64,000 bases of DNA, taken from assembly GCA_021442155.1 (NCBI GenBank), contig CM038217.1, forward strand, positions 148,801,143 through 148,865,142, written 5' to 3'. Below the pieces are notes generated by a model that saw only the letters and a list, made by a program, of their open reading frames with translations, was not told the origin of the DNA and did no database searches. The translations under genes were made by a program, and so were the position numbers. Positions 53,560 to 64,000 of the stretch are shown here, piece after piece. Position 1 is the stretch's first letter; each line of letters begins with the position of its first letter. The stretch is from Cymbidium sinense (Eukaryota; Streptophyta; Magnoliopsida; Asparagales; Orchidaceae).

Positions 53560-54201
53560 GAGCATCATCTCGTTGGCTGATCGGCAAGTCTCCTCCGCCT
53601 AAACAGTTCCGATGCAGGTTAGTTTGGTTATATTTGACAATAATAAAATTCTACGTAATAAACGGGTCATACTTTGTTTACTTATATATATTACAATAAC
53701 GACAAAGACAACAATAATATCTGGTTCAACTCTTTATCTACTTATATATATATTTGGCAATAAATGTCCTTTAAAACATAAATATAAAGTATAATTTTAT
53801 ATTTCTATATGCAGGTTGATAAGTATAAGAAAATCAATTTAACATTTTTGGCCTAATTAGATAACTTTCCTTTAATCAATATTTCCACATAAAAATCACT
53901 ATATTCATCAAATAAGCCCACCACAAATGGTCTGTTAATTGCTTATGCTATAGCTTATGTAGCACAGTTTAAATAATCTTACTAATATAGAAAGCAAGCA
54001 TACTTTTAACGTGATATTATAATTTATATATTTCAAAAAATAAAAATAATACTATATGATAATTATAAAAATTAAATAAAACACAAACATTATAAAGATA
54101 TAAGAAATTATGATATTTGATGATAAAAATAACATAAATACGAAATAATCTTATCTGAAACCTTTATCTCTCTTCCTCTCCACATATTATAAGAAAACTA
54201 A
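53560..54201. other. Intergenic, no gene seen
   Basis: Mostly AT-rich DNA. The phrase 'acttatatatat' recurs at about 53680 and 53740, suggesting a small local duplication. Confidence 0.35.
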
Positions 54202-54210
54202 TTATTAATT

Positions 54211-54449
54211 GGACGATTTACATACATATCACACAATTCTTATATATTTATATATCTAATACCTAAAATTAGATATTTACTTATCTAATATTTTCCTATA
54301 CTAAAAAGTTGTATTTCACTTTTAAAAAGTGAGTGATGATGATATTTTTGATGTAATATTAAAGATTAAGATATTATATATGTAAAAATTAAAGTTTAGG
54401 TATTAGATATATAAATATATAAGAATTATGTGATATATGTAAATCCCCC
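54211..54449. mobile_element. Mutator-like MITE (copy 3)
   Basis: Ends GGACGATTTACATACATA and inverted GGGGGATTTACATATATC, continuing through 'cacacaattcttatat'. The 9-bp flanks TTATTAATT (54202-54210) and TAATTAATT (54450-54458) differ at one position. It lies about 320 bp downstream of the saposin-gene stop codon. Confidence 0.82.
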
Positions 54450-54770
54450 TAATTAATTCACTAATTAAAAAAGAAAACACATCATCCATAACAGAAACAA
54501 TTGATACGCCATTAATTTAAACACAGCATTACTCATGCATGAAATTACAAAAAGTATTCATACTAAACATCTTAATCTGCACATTATTTAAAGCAGCACA
54601 AACTATTCGTACTGATATATTGGAAAGGTTTATGTGGCACACCAACTTGAAAGTTCCTTAACCCGTTTTGGTACTCAAGACCCAGCCTAAATGATAATTA
54701 CACAATTTACATATTAACCATTATTCAGAATATATATATATATATAAATATATAATTCGAGTAAATAAAG

Positions 54771-57700
54771 TCAAGTATCATGGATGGATGAACCTGGCAG
54801 AAGAGCTCCTCCGCTATTGGCTTCACCTTGCTTCGAACGGCAGGCGTGGATGGAAGCACAGACATCGTTTGTCTCGAGGAATTTCTCGCCTTTGATCAGA
54901 ATAGAAGGGCCGTAATGCATTACCAGCCTCTTGCACTGCATCCAGAAAGAAATTTCAGATATTACTGAGCAGATTTATGACTTCAATCAGAGCGAGAGAA
55001 AAAAAAAAGTGCTGATCCAACGATCCAGTATTGGGCTTAGCTGATCCTGGTGCAAGATTGATGCAAAGTGATTCGATCGATCCGATCTTGAGCACAAATG
55101 CTAGCTCGATTCAATTTCAATTGACTTTTAATCTTATAAAAACAGTACTACAGGTCATAGATGTATATAAGCATTAGCATGAATACAAATGATCAATTTT
55201 GAGACATTCACAGCAATAGTGTTGAGAAAGTATAGTTTAGAAGGTGAAAGGAAAAAAAAAAATCACCCTCCTCCATCAAAGAGAATTTTTTAATAGTACC
55301 AAAAGGATGGAATGGCATGTTACCTCATGAGAATAGTTCTTCATTTTGTCGCATTTCTTGAAAAGCGCCTGTAATATTCCCAACTGAAGCGGCCATCCAA
55401 AAACAAGAATCTCTCATTAGCAACTTCTTAACAAGACAGAAAAAAATGAAGCTAAAAATTAATTCATAGTCCACGTTCTGGAGTAGAGAAGCACATACCT
55501 CATAAAAGCGGGGGAAAACAATATTGCAAGTTTGTTTTTATGGTAATTATTTTAATTTAAATTGACTTATATGCAGGGCTACTTTTTTTTTTTTTGGAAG
55601 ATTTACGCACATATCACATAATTCTTATACATTTACATCTCTAAAATTAGATATTTACTTATTTAATGTTTTTCTATGCTTAAAAAGGTATATTTCACTT
55701 TTAAAAAGTGAGTGATGTGATATTTTTGATGTGATATTGAATATTAAGTGTTATATATATAAAAATTGAAGTTTAGATATTAGATATATAAATAGATAAG
55801 AATTGTGTGGTATTTATGTAAATCCCCCTTTCTTTTCTCTTTGCTTAAGTTTTAATACTCCTAACACCAGGCTTTGTTTGGATGTAAGGAAAATTAATTA
55901 AAAAAACGTCCATAATTTATAAATGACTACTATTCTGAAGCCATGATTTTAATTTCTCAACCTGCCATTTCATTGTAGCCAGGCATCTTGAATTATTCTT
56001 GTGCAACGCTTTGTTTAATGTCTGTTGTTGTCATTGCATTTGATTAATTTGAGCGTGAAATAAATTATGATGTTAACAAATATGTTTCAAAAGACTGATG
56101 CAGTACTGTGTCCATTATCCCCCACTTTCATCATGTTCAATCAAATTAATTGTGGGATACATTCGGAAATCAACAAAGTGATGTCCAAACGATGACACAT
56201 AGATGAAACAATACAAAATCAACATAATAAACGTCATAAAAATTCATTGTCATTTTATATTATAAGGCTCTATTTAATGATCTAGCCTAGGCGCGATAGA
56301 ACCTCTATTTTGGATGCAATGAGAAGGCCGCGTTATGCGTTGTCCAAATCAATAATGGGTATGCAAATTGACTGAACCAAGAGACATTTCGGTGCATTTT
56401 TTATAGTGGAGAAATAAATGAAAAACATCACTTAAAAACTGCTTAACACTAAGGGATATAGAGGGGATTAATGCCACAAGTGTCATTAAAAGTAGGATGA
56501 GGCGGCCCAGCACATCACATGGCTATAAAGCTCAAACTGGTTATAAAGCACAAATGATTTTCTTGTTGCCTCTAACTTGTGTTTAGGACAAAACCATGTA
56601 AAAGTTTTGAATGAATATGGGGAACTCTAAAACGAAATCGTATCAAAATTTTGCTTGCACATCGCTAAATAACTATGGGTGAAATGGAGAAGAAATGGTC
56701 TATCATTCCTAATACTAAAATGACAATAAATCCTAAGATGATCCCCAAACTATTTGCATATTGTCAATTTAGTTCACAAGTATCTAATTACAACAATTTA
56801 GTACCCAACTATACAAATTTGATCGAAAAGGATTCTTCACGTAGAAATAGTGAATTAAAAATTATCCGAATTTAGTCCCTCAATTATACAAAATTGATCT
56901 CAATTTAGTCTTCGATGGATCATTTTGGATCAATTTTATATAGTCGGCGATTACATTAGAGAAATACTAAAGTCTAAGACTTATTGGGCACATGCAAATA
57001 GTCTGTGGACTATTTTGCAATTTAGCCCCTAAAATGAAAAAAATGAGAAACGAAAAAATGTGATAAACATGCTTACTTCATTGTTGATGAAAAATGAGTT
57101 TTGAAAGAGTATGAACATATTTGATGACGCCAAAAAGAAAGAACAAAGAGGTTTAGAAGGTCTCCAAACAGGATTGAAATGAACAAAACCTGTACTGGAG
57201 CCCTTGCAAATTCCAGAAGCAATGAAAGTTCTAAAATTAAAAAAAAAAATGGTTTAAGTTTAGCAAATATAGCAAGCCTAAAGTTCAAACATACAATCCC
57301 TCATCCTGAAAATTTAAATCAATCCATCTTTTAAAGCAATTTAAATGACTAATCCATCTTCCAAAATGAATATTCAACTCTTGTGACATCTTAAATATAG
57401 GATCAAGATTTCTACACATTTCAAATTCTTGATTCATGGTTTCTTTATGACTTCATGAGTGAATTTTAGTTTAAACTGTTTTCTACTTGGCTCCATGAAT
57501 GCTTGCATGGTACAGCTAATCCTGACATGCATCATGCTTGTTAATGTAAATCCCAAATCCATGACTTCTCCAAGTTTTTGATGCTGGCTTGATGCTCTCA
57601 AATGCTCTACTGAATTTCTAGTTATTTTGTGCATTGCATATGGATCTTGAGATCATCTTGAATCCGAGGTTGGAGTCAACTTGGTAGAGAGAGAAACCTA

Positions 57701-58535
57701 TTGTCAAATATTAAATAGCATGAACCTAGAATTAATTTCCATCGGCTAGAAAGATGTGTAAGTTTCTTACCGAAAGAAATTACATAAAAGCCTGACCAAA
57801 TAAGACAAATCACTGGAAATTTGTTTAAGAGGCAACAATGATGCAAACTCTTCTACCAAGTTAAAATCATACAAGCACTCTCAAATGACTAATAAACGAG
57901 AAAAATAAAAAAGAGTTTGAAAAAAATAAAAATTAAAACAATTGCTCCCCAGACCAAGTTTTTTCTTTTGCTGCACCCAAAGATAAATGTAAGTAAAAAA
58001 AAGTCCATGATCAAATTTTTAAAAAAAAGATAGAAAGATAGTGGTGATCACCTGTGCATCAGGATTTCTCAATTTGAGAAGCAATTCTACGACCACCTGA
58101 TGACAAAGAGTGCATTTATCATCTTTCTTTGCAATAGAAACAGATGATGCCTCACAAAGGCCCACATTTCCACAGAATTCCTCTGGATGGATTTTACCGA
58201 TTGAAGTAAAGAAAAGAGCTGAATAGTAATCCACCAATATAAGACACTGGAAAAAAAATTAACCAAGACCGTAAGCTAAAGGAACCATTCCAACTTTAGG
58301 TCATGCAGAAGTCAGAACATTGGTTTGACTAGAGATATTTATGAGTGATGTTAATCATTGTGTACCTTCAACTCCAGTGAATGCAATTGAGAACATGCAT
58401 GATGCAGAATATCCAGTATCTCAGATCTAGTCTTGTTTTCATTCAGAAACGTAGTAGCTCGAGCAGTAAAAACTTCACATACAGTGCACAACTGTTCAGG
58501 CCCTCCACCATTTCCTTCAGTAATTGAATTCTGAC
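54771..58535 (-). CDS. Prosaposin-like protein with two saposin B domains (5' partial)
   Basis: Exons in transcript order are 58366-58535, 58052-58246, 55324-55383 and 54771-54935 (TGA 54771-54773), with GT/AG borders and phase 0 at the three internal joins. Saposin B proteins are secreted or vacuolar, disulfide-stabilised helical proteins that bind lipids. The first domain has LCTVCEVFTARATTFLNENK, HHACSQL, CLILVDYY and EFCGNVGLCE. The second has CTLCHQVVVELLLKL, KKCDKMKNY, CKRLVMHYG and NDVCASIHAC. Each domain keeps its six cysteines in family spacing, and ENKT is a possible N-glycosylation site. The tail ends GSSIHDT. The signal-peptide exon was not found; exon 1 here starts at an acceptor (CTCCCAG). 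The frame is intact. Confidence 0.88.
55596..55828. mobile_element. Mutator-like MITE (copy 4), in a saposin-gene intron
   Basis: Ends GGAAGATTTACGCACATA and inverted GGGGGATTTACATAAATA with the family interior (AAGTGAGTGATG, TATTTTTGATGTGATATT). Flanks TTTTTTTTT and TTTCTTTTC match at 7 of 9 positions, in low-complexity DNA. It lies in the 2.67-kb intron between the exons at 55324-55383 and 58052-58246. Confidence 0.78.
55829..58051. other. Rest of the 2.7-kb saposin-gene intron
   Basis: Holds the dispersed repeat at 56720-57035. Open frames at 57073-57288 and 57434-57634 (minus) show no known motif. No RNA gene was recognised. Confidence 0.45.
56720..57035. repeat. Dispersed repeat, copy 2 (related to 3885-4195)
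   Basis: Begins 'gatgatccccaaactatttg' and ends with the inverted phrase 'caaatagtctgtggactat', then 'gcaatttagccccta', so the ends are inverted repeats. The interior has 'caatttagt', 'acaaaattgatctcaattta' and 'gatcattttggatcaatttt'. It probably is a non-autonomous DNA element. Confidence 0.55.
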
Positions 58536-59281
58536 CTGGGAGAGACGTGTACGCCTACTGTTAGTATGATTCAAAGTGATATAAAGACTGATAACTGAAA
58601 GTAATAAACAGTTATAATCCCCTCTAATATTGGAAACAACTTTCCCTTATTATTGAGCTTTTAAGGTCAGCCACTGAGTAGGCCAATTTGGAGACGGATG
58701 TACCCTTAAATATTTTTTAATCCCTGATAAAATCCCAAGGTTCTATTTAGGTGGCAATGTTTGTTTATAAAACAAAAAGACATTAAACGGACCATGGAAT
58801 GGAAACCGATAAAATTCTCTCACGATGTACTTTATTGAAGTTTTAAGAAGACGACCACTAATTTAACAAAACCTTTTGAAAAGGCTCCAAGCACAATTTC
58901 ACCATAGCAATAACAACAAGTTTCTGCAAATATATCGTTCCCAAACAAGTGCTTAGCATCTTCCAAGCTTTCAGCATCGATGACAAGCAAATTTCCACCA
59001 GAATCTTCTTAGTTTCCCCATGCACTATTAAGCCAATAGTAAAATCCAGTATCTCCATCAAGTTACCAATATAAACTTTTAACCACTGCACACAGACAAT
59101 GGATTGGATGGCACTACCAACGTTGTATAAACTATATCCTCCAACAAGACAAGATTAACAAAAAAACTCAAGCATTATTTGTCACACCCGCCGTGACTTC
59201 TCCAAGTCAAACAAAGATGTAACATAGACAGATACAACCCAGCTGATTAAAAGATACCACCATACCCACTATAAAACCTTA
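58536..59281. other. Upstream of saposin exon; unassigned minus-strand open frames
   Basis: The minus strand at 58858-59091 is open in one frame (starting QWLKVYIGNLMEIL), and a second frame is open over part of it (LLVIDAESLEDAKHLFGND, then TCCYCYGEIVLGAF). Neither is recognised and no clear splice sites link them to the saposin exons. One of them could be the missing 5' exon, but nothing in it looks like a signal peptide. Confidence 0.25.
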
Positions 59282-59558
59282 GGGCCTGTTTGGGATCAAT
59301 TTTATTTTATATTTTTTGTTTTTTTTATATATTTTTAAAAATAGGTTTATTTAGTGTATTTTTTAAGTATTTTTATTTTTTACTTAAAAAAAAATAACAT
59401 TATTTTTAAAAACAATCAAAACAACTTTTAGATGTTTTGATCGTTTTTAAAAATAATAATTACCACCAAACATATTTTACTTTAAAATAAAACATAAATA
59501 AAATAAAATAATAATATAAACAAAAAAATAAAAAAATAAAAGTGATCTCAAACAGCCC
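59282..59558. mobile_element. Tourist-like (PIF/Harbinger) MITE with TTA duplication (copy 2)
   Basis: Ends GGGCCTGTTTGGGATCA and inverted GGGCTGTTTGAGATCAC with TTA on both sides (59279-59281 and 59559-59561). The GGGCCTGTTTGG terminus with a TTA/TAA duplication is the Tourist signature. The 277-bp interior is almost pure AT. Same family as 31600-31840. Confidence 0.85.
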
Positions 59559-59561
59559 TTA

Positions 59562-60499
59562 GCTACCACAATAGATTGAGATAATAAACTCAATCACATG
59601 AATAACCTAAACATTACATACCACATAACTCCTAAATCATCAAGATCTAAGAATTAACACAATTTAATTGTATTGAAGCATCTCAAAATATTTCATTAAT
59701 TAATTATAAAACTAAAAAACATCAAAGTTTATGTTCATAATATTAAATTTTCATCATATGTATTATCCAAGCATGGTTTATATCTTATATCAAAATTTAC
59801 ATCAAATATAGAGTAGTAAATTCAAAATATAATCATTACTTAGATTTAACAATATCTTTTCTTCTACTTAAATTAATAGATGCAATAATAATCTAGTGAG
59901 CTATAAAGATCAATAAGATAAATAATCATAATACAAAATTCAAATACTTAGGAAATGTAACAACATGGATGCTAATCATGAATTGGACACAAGGATTTTA
60001 ATCATGATCATAAATTAGTCTAGTGCATTACTAATAATTATTATAAAATGAACTATTTCAATAATTACATGGCATAACAATAAATAAGATTATCTTACTA
60101 AAAAAATCTTTAAAAGAATTATTATATATCCAATCATCATACACATTATTCTAGTCAAATATAGTACTGTCAACAAGCTAAATTAATCAAAACATGAAAT
60201 TAATTTGCTCAATTCATTTATTTCTTAACATAGAATATCAAATATTAGCCTTGAATTTTACGAGCATAGAAGTCTTAAGTTATTAGCCATTATAAAGTAG
60301 TGGACTGCATTAGACTCATACTGCATATTATTATATGATCTTAATTAAGCCCATAATCTAGCACCATAAAGGTTAATAAAGCCTAAGTATAACCTAATAT
60401 TATTTCCATTAAACTATCCCTTGAATCAATATCAAGAGCTTGAAAATCCTTTTTTCTCCATAAAAGCTCATCTTATAAGTCTATTGCTTATAAGTCAAT
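59562..60499. other. Intergenic, no gene seen
   Basis: AT-rich DNA without recognised genes or repeats. Confidence 0.4.
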
Positions 60500-60507
60500 T
60501 GTCCCAC

Positions 60508-61143
60508 CTAGGGTGTAAAGCAGCTGAACTTGAGACACCCCGGCCGAGCTTGAGCTTGATTAATTAATCGAGTTCGAATTTAAGCTCGAGTTTTACTCTA
60601 TGAGTTCGAGTCGGTTCATGAGCCGTCTCATTTAGGATGAAAGAAATAAAATAACTCTAAATAAAATAATTGTTATAGTAAAATGATAAATAAAATGAAA
60701 AACCAAAAGAAAATTAATAAGAAATTAAGAAAAAGCTAGTGATAGTGGTATTCTTAATGTGAAATTAAATATTTGAAAATTATTTAGAAAAATATATACA
60801 ACACTGTTCTTATGTATGAGAAAGGTGCATTTCACTTAAAAGCAAAAAGCTAGTGATAGTGGTATTCTTAATGTGAAATTAAATATTTAAAAATTATTTA
60901 TGAAAATATTAAAATTTAGGTGTTAAATGTGTGAATATATAGGAATTGTGTGGTATGTATGTAAATCCCCTTTATATTTTAAGTGTATTTTATATTAATA
61001 TTTTTTTTTTAAATGAGCCGACTCGTAAACTAAAGAATTGAGTCATGGATGTCCTAAGTTTGGATCGTTAATTCATAGAGCTCGACTCACGAATCATTTA
61101 TCAAACTAAGCCCGAGTCGGCACACGAGTTGACTCACACCCTA
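60508..61143. mobile_element. hAT-like element carrying a MITE remnant
   Basis: Ends CTAGGGTGTAAAGCAGCTG and inverted TTAGGGTGTGAGTCAACTC. Flanks TGTCCCAC (60500-60507) and AGTCCCAA (61144-61151) match at 6 of 8 positions. Subterminal 'gagcttgagcttgatt', 'gagttcgaatttaagctcgag' and 'gagctcgactcacgaatc' place it with the GAGC/CTCGA hAT group. A Mutator-like MITE fragment lies inside. Confidence 0.7.
60731..60970. mobile_element. Mutator-like MITE fragment (copy 5) with internal duplication
   Basis: The right end ('gaattgtgtggtatgtatgtaa' then CCCC) and the interior match the MITE family, but the left inverted repeat is missing. A 57-bp interior piece starting 'aaaaagctagtgatagtgg' occurs twice (about 60730-60786 and 60844-60900), a 114-bp period. 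It sits inside the hAT-like element, so it inserted later. Confidence 0.65.
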
Positions 61144-61151
61144 AGTCCCAA

Positions 61152-61618
61152 TAAACGGGTCATCATAAACATAACATTATTAACCTATCTCATATAACAT
61201 GATATATTTTTAAGCCCTTTGCATTTTACATCATAGAATATATAAATATATATATTATTTATCATGAATATACTGATTAACATTATGCATCAATATACAA
61301 GTCATAAATACTAATGTACTACTTAAAATAAATCATATAAATAAAAAATTAGAAAATATATAATCCATCAAACATGTAATTTAAAATTATACATAGTCAT
61401 TTAATCATGAATATTTCTTTTGAATACATTGATTACATGTAATTCTAAATTAGTAATGAAATTTACATATAAATGGCAAAAGCAATTTTACTTTTTGAAT
61501 TAATTTATATATAAACTAATATACTAATATATGTATGTTTACATAAATACATAAATATATATCAAAATGATCATAGAAAAATCTAGAATTTAAAAAAAAT
61601 ATTTTTAATCATTTTCAT
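61152..61618. other. Intergenic, no gene seen
   Basis: Very AT-rich low-complexity DNA with TATATAAAT runs. Confidence 0.4.
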
Positions 61619-64000
61619 AAACAACAACAATAATAAGCTTTTATCCCACTAAGTGGGGCATGAATCCTTCATCTCCAATGTGTCCTATTATGTGTCAAAT
61701 TCTCATTTAATTCAAGTATTCTAAGATCATTTTTTCATCTTAATGTCGTTCTTTTAGGTCTACTCTACCTTTCTTAACATAACAAATCTGCATCTACTTT
61801 CCTAAGGGTCATTGACGGCCGATGCTTTTATGTGGCCAAATCATCTAAGCGACTCTCTCTAATCTTATATCTTTTGGGTACTCCAACTTTTTGAACATAC
61901 TCATTTATTTTATCTCTAAGAGTAAAACTCATCCACGAGCATTCATCTGAATTAACTTAATCTCATGCTTCTTATTGGTCAACATTAATTTTGAATCATT
62001 GCGGTTCTTACCACCATCTTATTAAATTTTCTCTTAAGTTTAAGCGTGCATTTCTACACAAGCGGATGCATTCACTTCAAATTCCAAATTATTTAATAAC
62101 ATCTCCATCTATTTCCGTCATTTTGAACAATAAAGCCTAAATATCAATGCTAAACTCTTTTTAATGACTTGTTACTAATGTCACTACTACTATAACTTCT
62201 ATGACTAAAATTACACTACATATATATTAGGTTTAGATCTAAAACCTTTAGACTCTAAGGTTGACCTCCATAATTCAAGTTCTCTTGGACTCTCTCTAGT
62301 CTTATCAACAAGAAGAATGTCATCGCAAAAGCATACCCGTACACCTTCCCCAATAAAGTAAGAACATTCATAATTAAAGAAAAGATAAGGGCTTAAAGCT
62401 GATCCATGATGTAATCAAGAAATAGGAAAATATTTGTCAATCCTCCTTGTGTTTAGACACAAGTAATAACTCTAGTATACATATCCGTAATGACTTGAAT
62501 ATAACCAACTCCTTTCTTTTCTAGAACTCTCCAAAGAACATCTCTTGAAACTTTATCATAAACTTTCTAAATCAATAAATATCATATGTAGATCCTCCTT
62601 GCTTTCTCTCTCCATCAAACCTCTTAATGATGTATAACATCCATAATAAATTTACATATGAAACCAAATGATTGTGAAAAATTTTGTATCACATTTAACT
62701 ATGCTCAATTACTACCATAATTTTAATGTGACACATTAACTTAATTCTATAATTTAACTCTTGTGCATCACCTTTATTCTTAAATATAAGAATAACAAAC
62801 TCTTTCTCCACTCATCTAATCTTTAAAATAACATTAAAAGAATTGTAAGTCAAGAAATTCCTTCGATCTCTAAACATTTCCACATTGAATATCATCGGTC
62901 CTATTTTTTTACATTTCATTTTCTTTAAAGCTTCTCAACTTTAGATTTATTAATCGATGATAAAATAAAATTTTATTTTTGTTTAAGATTATTAGTTAAT
63001 CATCAATCGTATTTTCATATCATTCATTGAAAAATTTATCAAAATATCTCATCCACTTTTTTTATATCCTTTTTTTAAGAAAAACACTTATGATTTTTAT
63101 CATTGTCATCTGAAGATCTTTCTTCTCATCTCTTTGGTTAGATAACTTATACATCTCTTCACCTTTTAGTATATATTATATAAATCAAAAAATTTAATTT
63201 TTTTTAATCATATATTCTTCTTAAAATCTCTACATGTCATTTTATATTTTCACCATTCCAGTTTTTTGCATCTAAACCAAGTTTTATAACAACACTTCTT
63301 ATTTTTATCTCTTGAACATTTTGCCACATAAAGCATCGTCTCAGATAATTAGTAGATGCATTAGATTTCTTTATATTAAGAAGGTAGGTACCTAAAAGAC
63401 TTTGGTTAAGATGTATAAAAATGATCTTGGTATACTTGAATTAAATAAGAATTTGATAAATAATAGGACTGATAGACGAAGGATTCATGTGTAATGGGAT
63501 TAAGGCTGTTGTTGTTGTTGTTGTTCTTGAACATTTTGACTCCACCACCAACTATTTTTATTAAAAAGAACTTACTTTTGATTCTCCAAGCATATTTTTT
63601 ACAACTTTCTTAATTTCACTTATTATTTTTTCTCACATAACATTAGCTTACTTATGAACATCCAAAATTCTAAGTTCTTGTAGTTTGCTCTTAAAATATT
63701 TTTATTATTGTTCTTTTAAGTCTTCTATAATCAAGACATAATTTGATTTATTTTTTAAATCTTAAAATCTAACTAACATCGATGTTAGACTTAAATTTTT
63801 GGAATCGTTCTGATAAATTCAATTTAAATGATATTTAGAAAATATCAATCTGCTTTTCTTAGATTCATTTTCAAAAGTAATATATCATTTTTTTTCTTAA
63901 ATAAAGCATTTACAAATAATAGGTTAAAGCAAAATCTAATATAGTCTTCTCTTCTTAAATTAATCTCCACTATATTGAATCTTTAAAATCTTTACCATTC
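61619..64000 (-). mobile_element. RTE-type LINE, minus strand, continues past right edge
   Basis: The left border has a degenerate (AAC)n tract and 'tcccactaagtgggg', the RTE 3' terminus in complement. The sequence then runs parallel to 21762-24584 over its whole length (for example 'tttatgtggccaaat', 'ctctagtcttatcaa', 'ctttatcataaactttct' for the reverse transcriptase DLE motif). Stops and deletions are frequent. A second RTE fragment is inserted at 63324-63525. Confidence 0.85.
63324..63525 (+). mobile_element. 5'-truncated RTE LINE nested in the RTE at 61619-64000
   Basis: This ~200-bp piece is the RTE 3' end in plus orientation (starts CCACATAAAGCATCG, then 'agtagatgcattagattt', 'ggattcatgtgtaatgggat' and a (TTG)n tail). 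It is flanked by identical 13-bp repeats CTTGAACATTTTG (63311-63323 and 63526-63538), a target-site duplication. Severe 5' truncation is usual for LINE insertions. Confidence 0.9.

Overview
This window is nuclear DNA of a flowering plant. It is AT-rich, has spliceosomal introns with GT...AG borders, plant-specific genes, and dense plant transposons (Ty1/copia, hAT, RTE-type LINE, Mutator-like and Tourist-like MITEs). The species cannot be named from the sequence alone. Three protein genes are recognised. There is also one possible antisense gene.

1-31111: the last three coding exons of LSF2, a chloroplast phosphoglucan phosphatase of starch breakdown, on the + strand. The exon with the plastid transit peptide is not in the window, so it should lie to the left. 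The exons are 2450-2655, 26905-27075 and 30908-31111. The intron between the first two is 24.2 kb. It holds a Mutator-like MITE, a copia element (6212-15129) split by a complete but dead hAT transposon (9036-13814), a second decayed copia (about 15700-19020), a possible minus-strand gene (20444-21178) and an RTE LINE with its target duplication (21762-24584). The next intron (3.8 kb) carries an hAT-like element lying between two long (TA)n arrays.

31112-43381: gene-poor. It contains a Tourist-like MITE, decayed coding remnants (32800-34263), a 161-bp tandem repeat, another Mutator-like MITE, a copia RNase H remnant and a 700-bp imperfect palindrome (41575-42275).

43382-44797, minus strand: an intronless CBL-interacting protein kinase (CIPK14-like). 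The kinase and NAF motifs are clear, but the frame is broken near 44497 and again in the C-terminal regulatory part.

44798-54210: repeats, including two members of one hAT-like family. The second is interrupted by a truncated LTR retrotransposon with a 1000-bp LTR, a gag-like coiled-coil ORF and an ~83-92-bp tandem repeat.

54771-58535, minus strand: four exons of a prosaposin-like gene (two saposin B domains, all 12 cysteines present). Its signal-peptide exon was not found. 58536-64000 is repeats, ending in an RTE LINE with a second RTE copy nested inside it in the opposite orientation.

The three genes are functionally unrelated (starch phosphate removal, calcium signalling, lysosome/vacuole-type lipid-binding protein). 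I found no clear new molecular system. The most interesting material is structural: the giant intron with a possible nested antisense gene, a MITE family with 9-bp target duplications, the long palindrome, and several nested insertions whose order can be read from target-site duplications.
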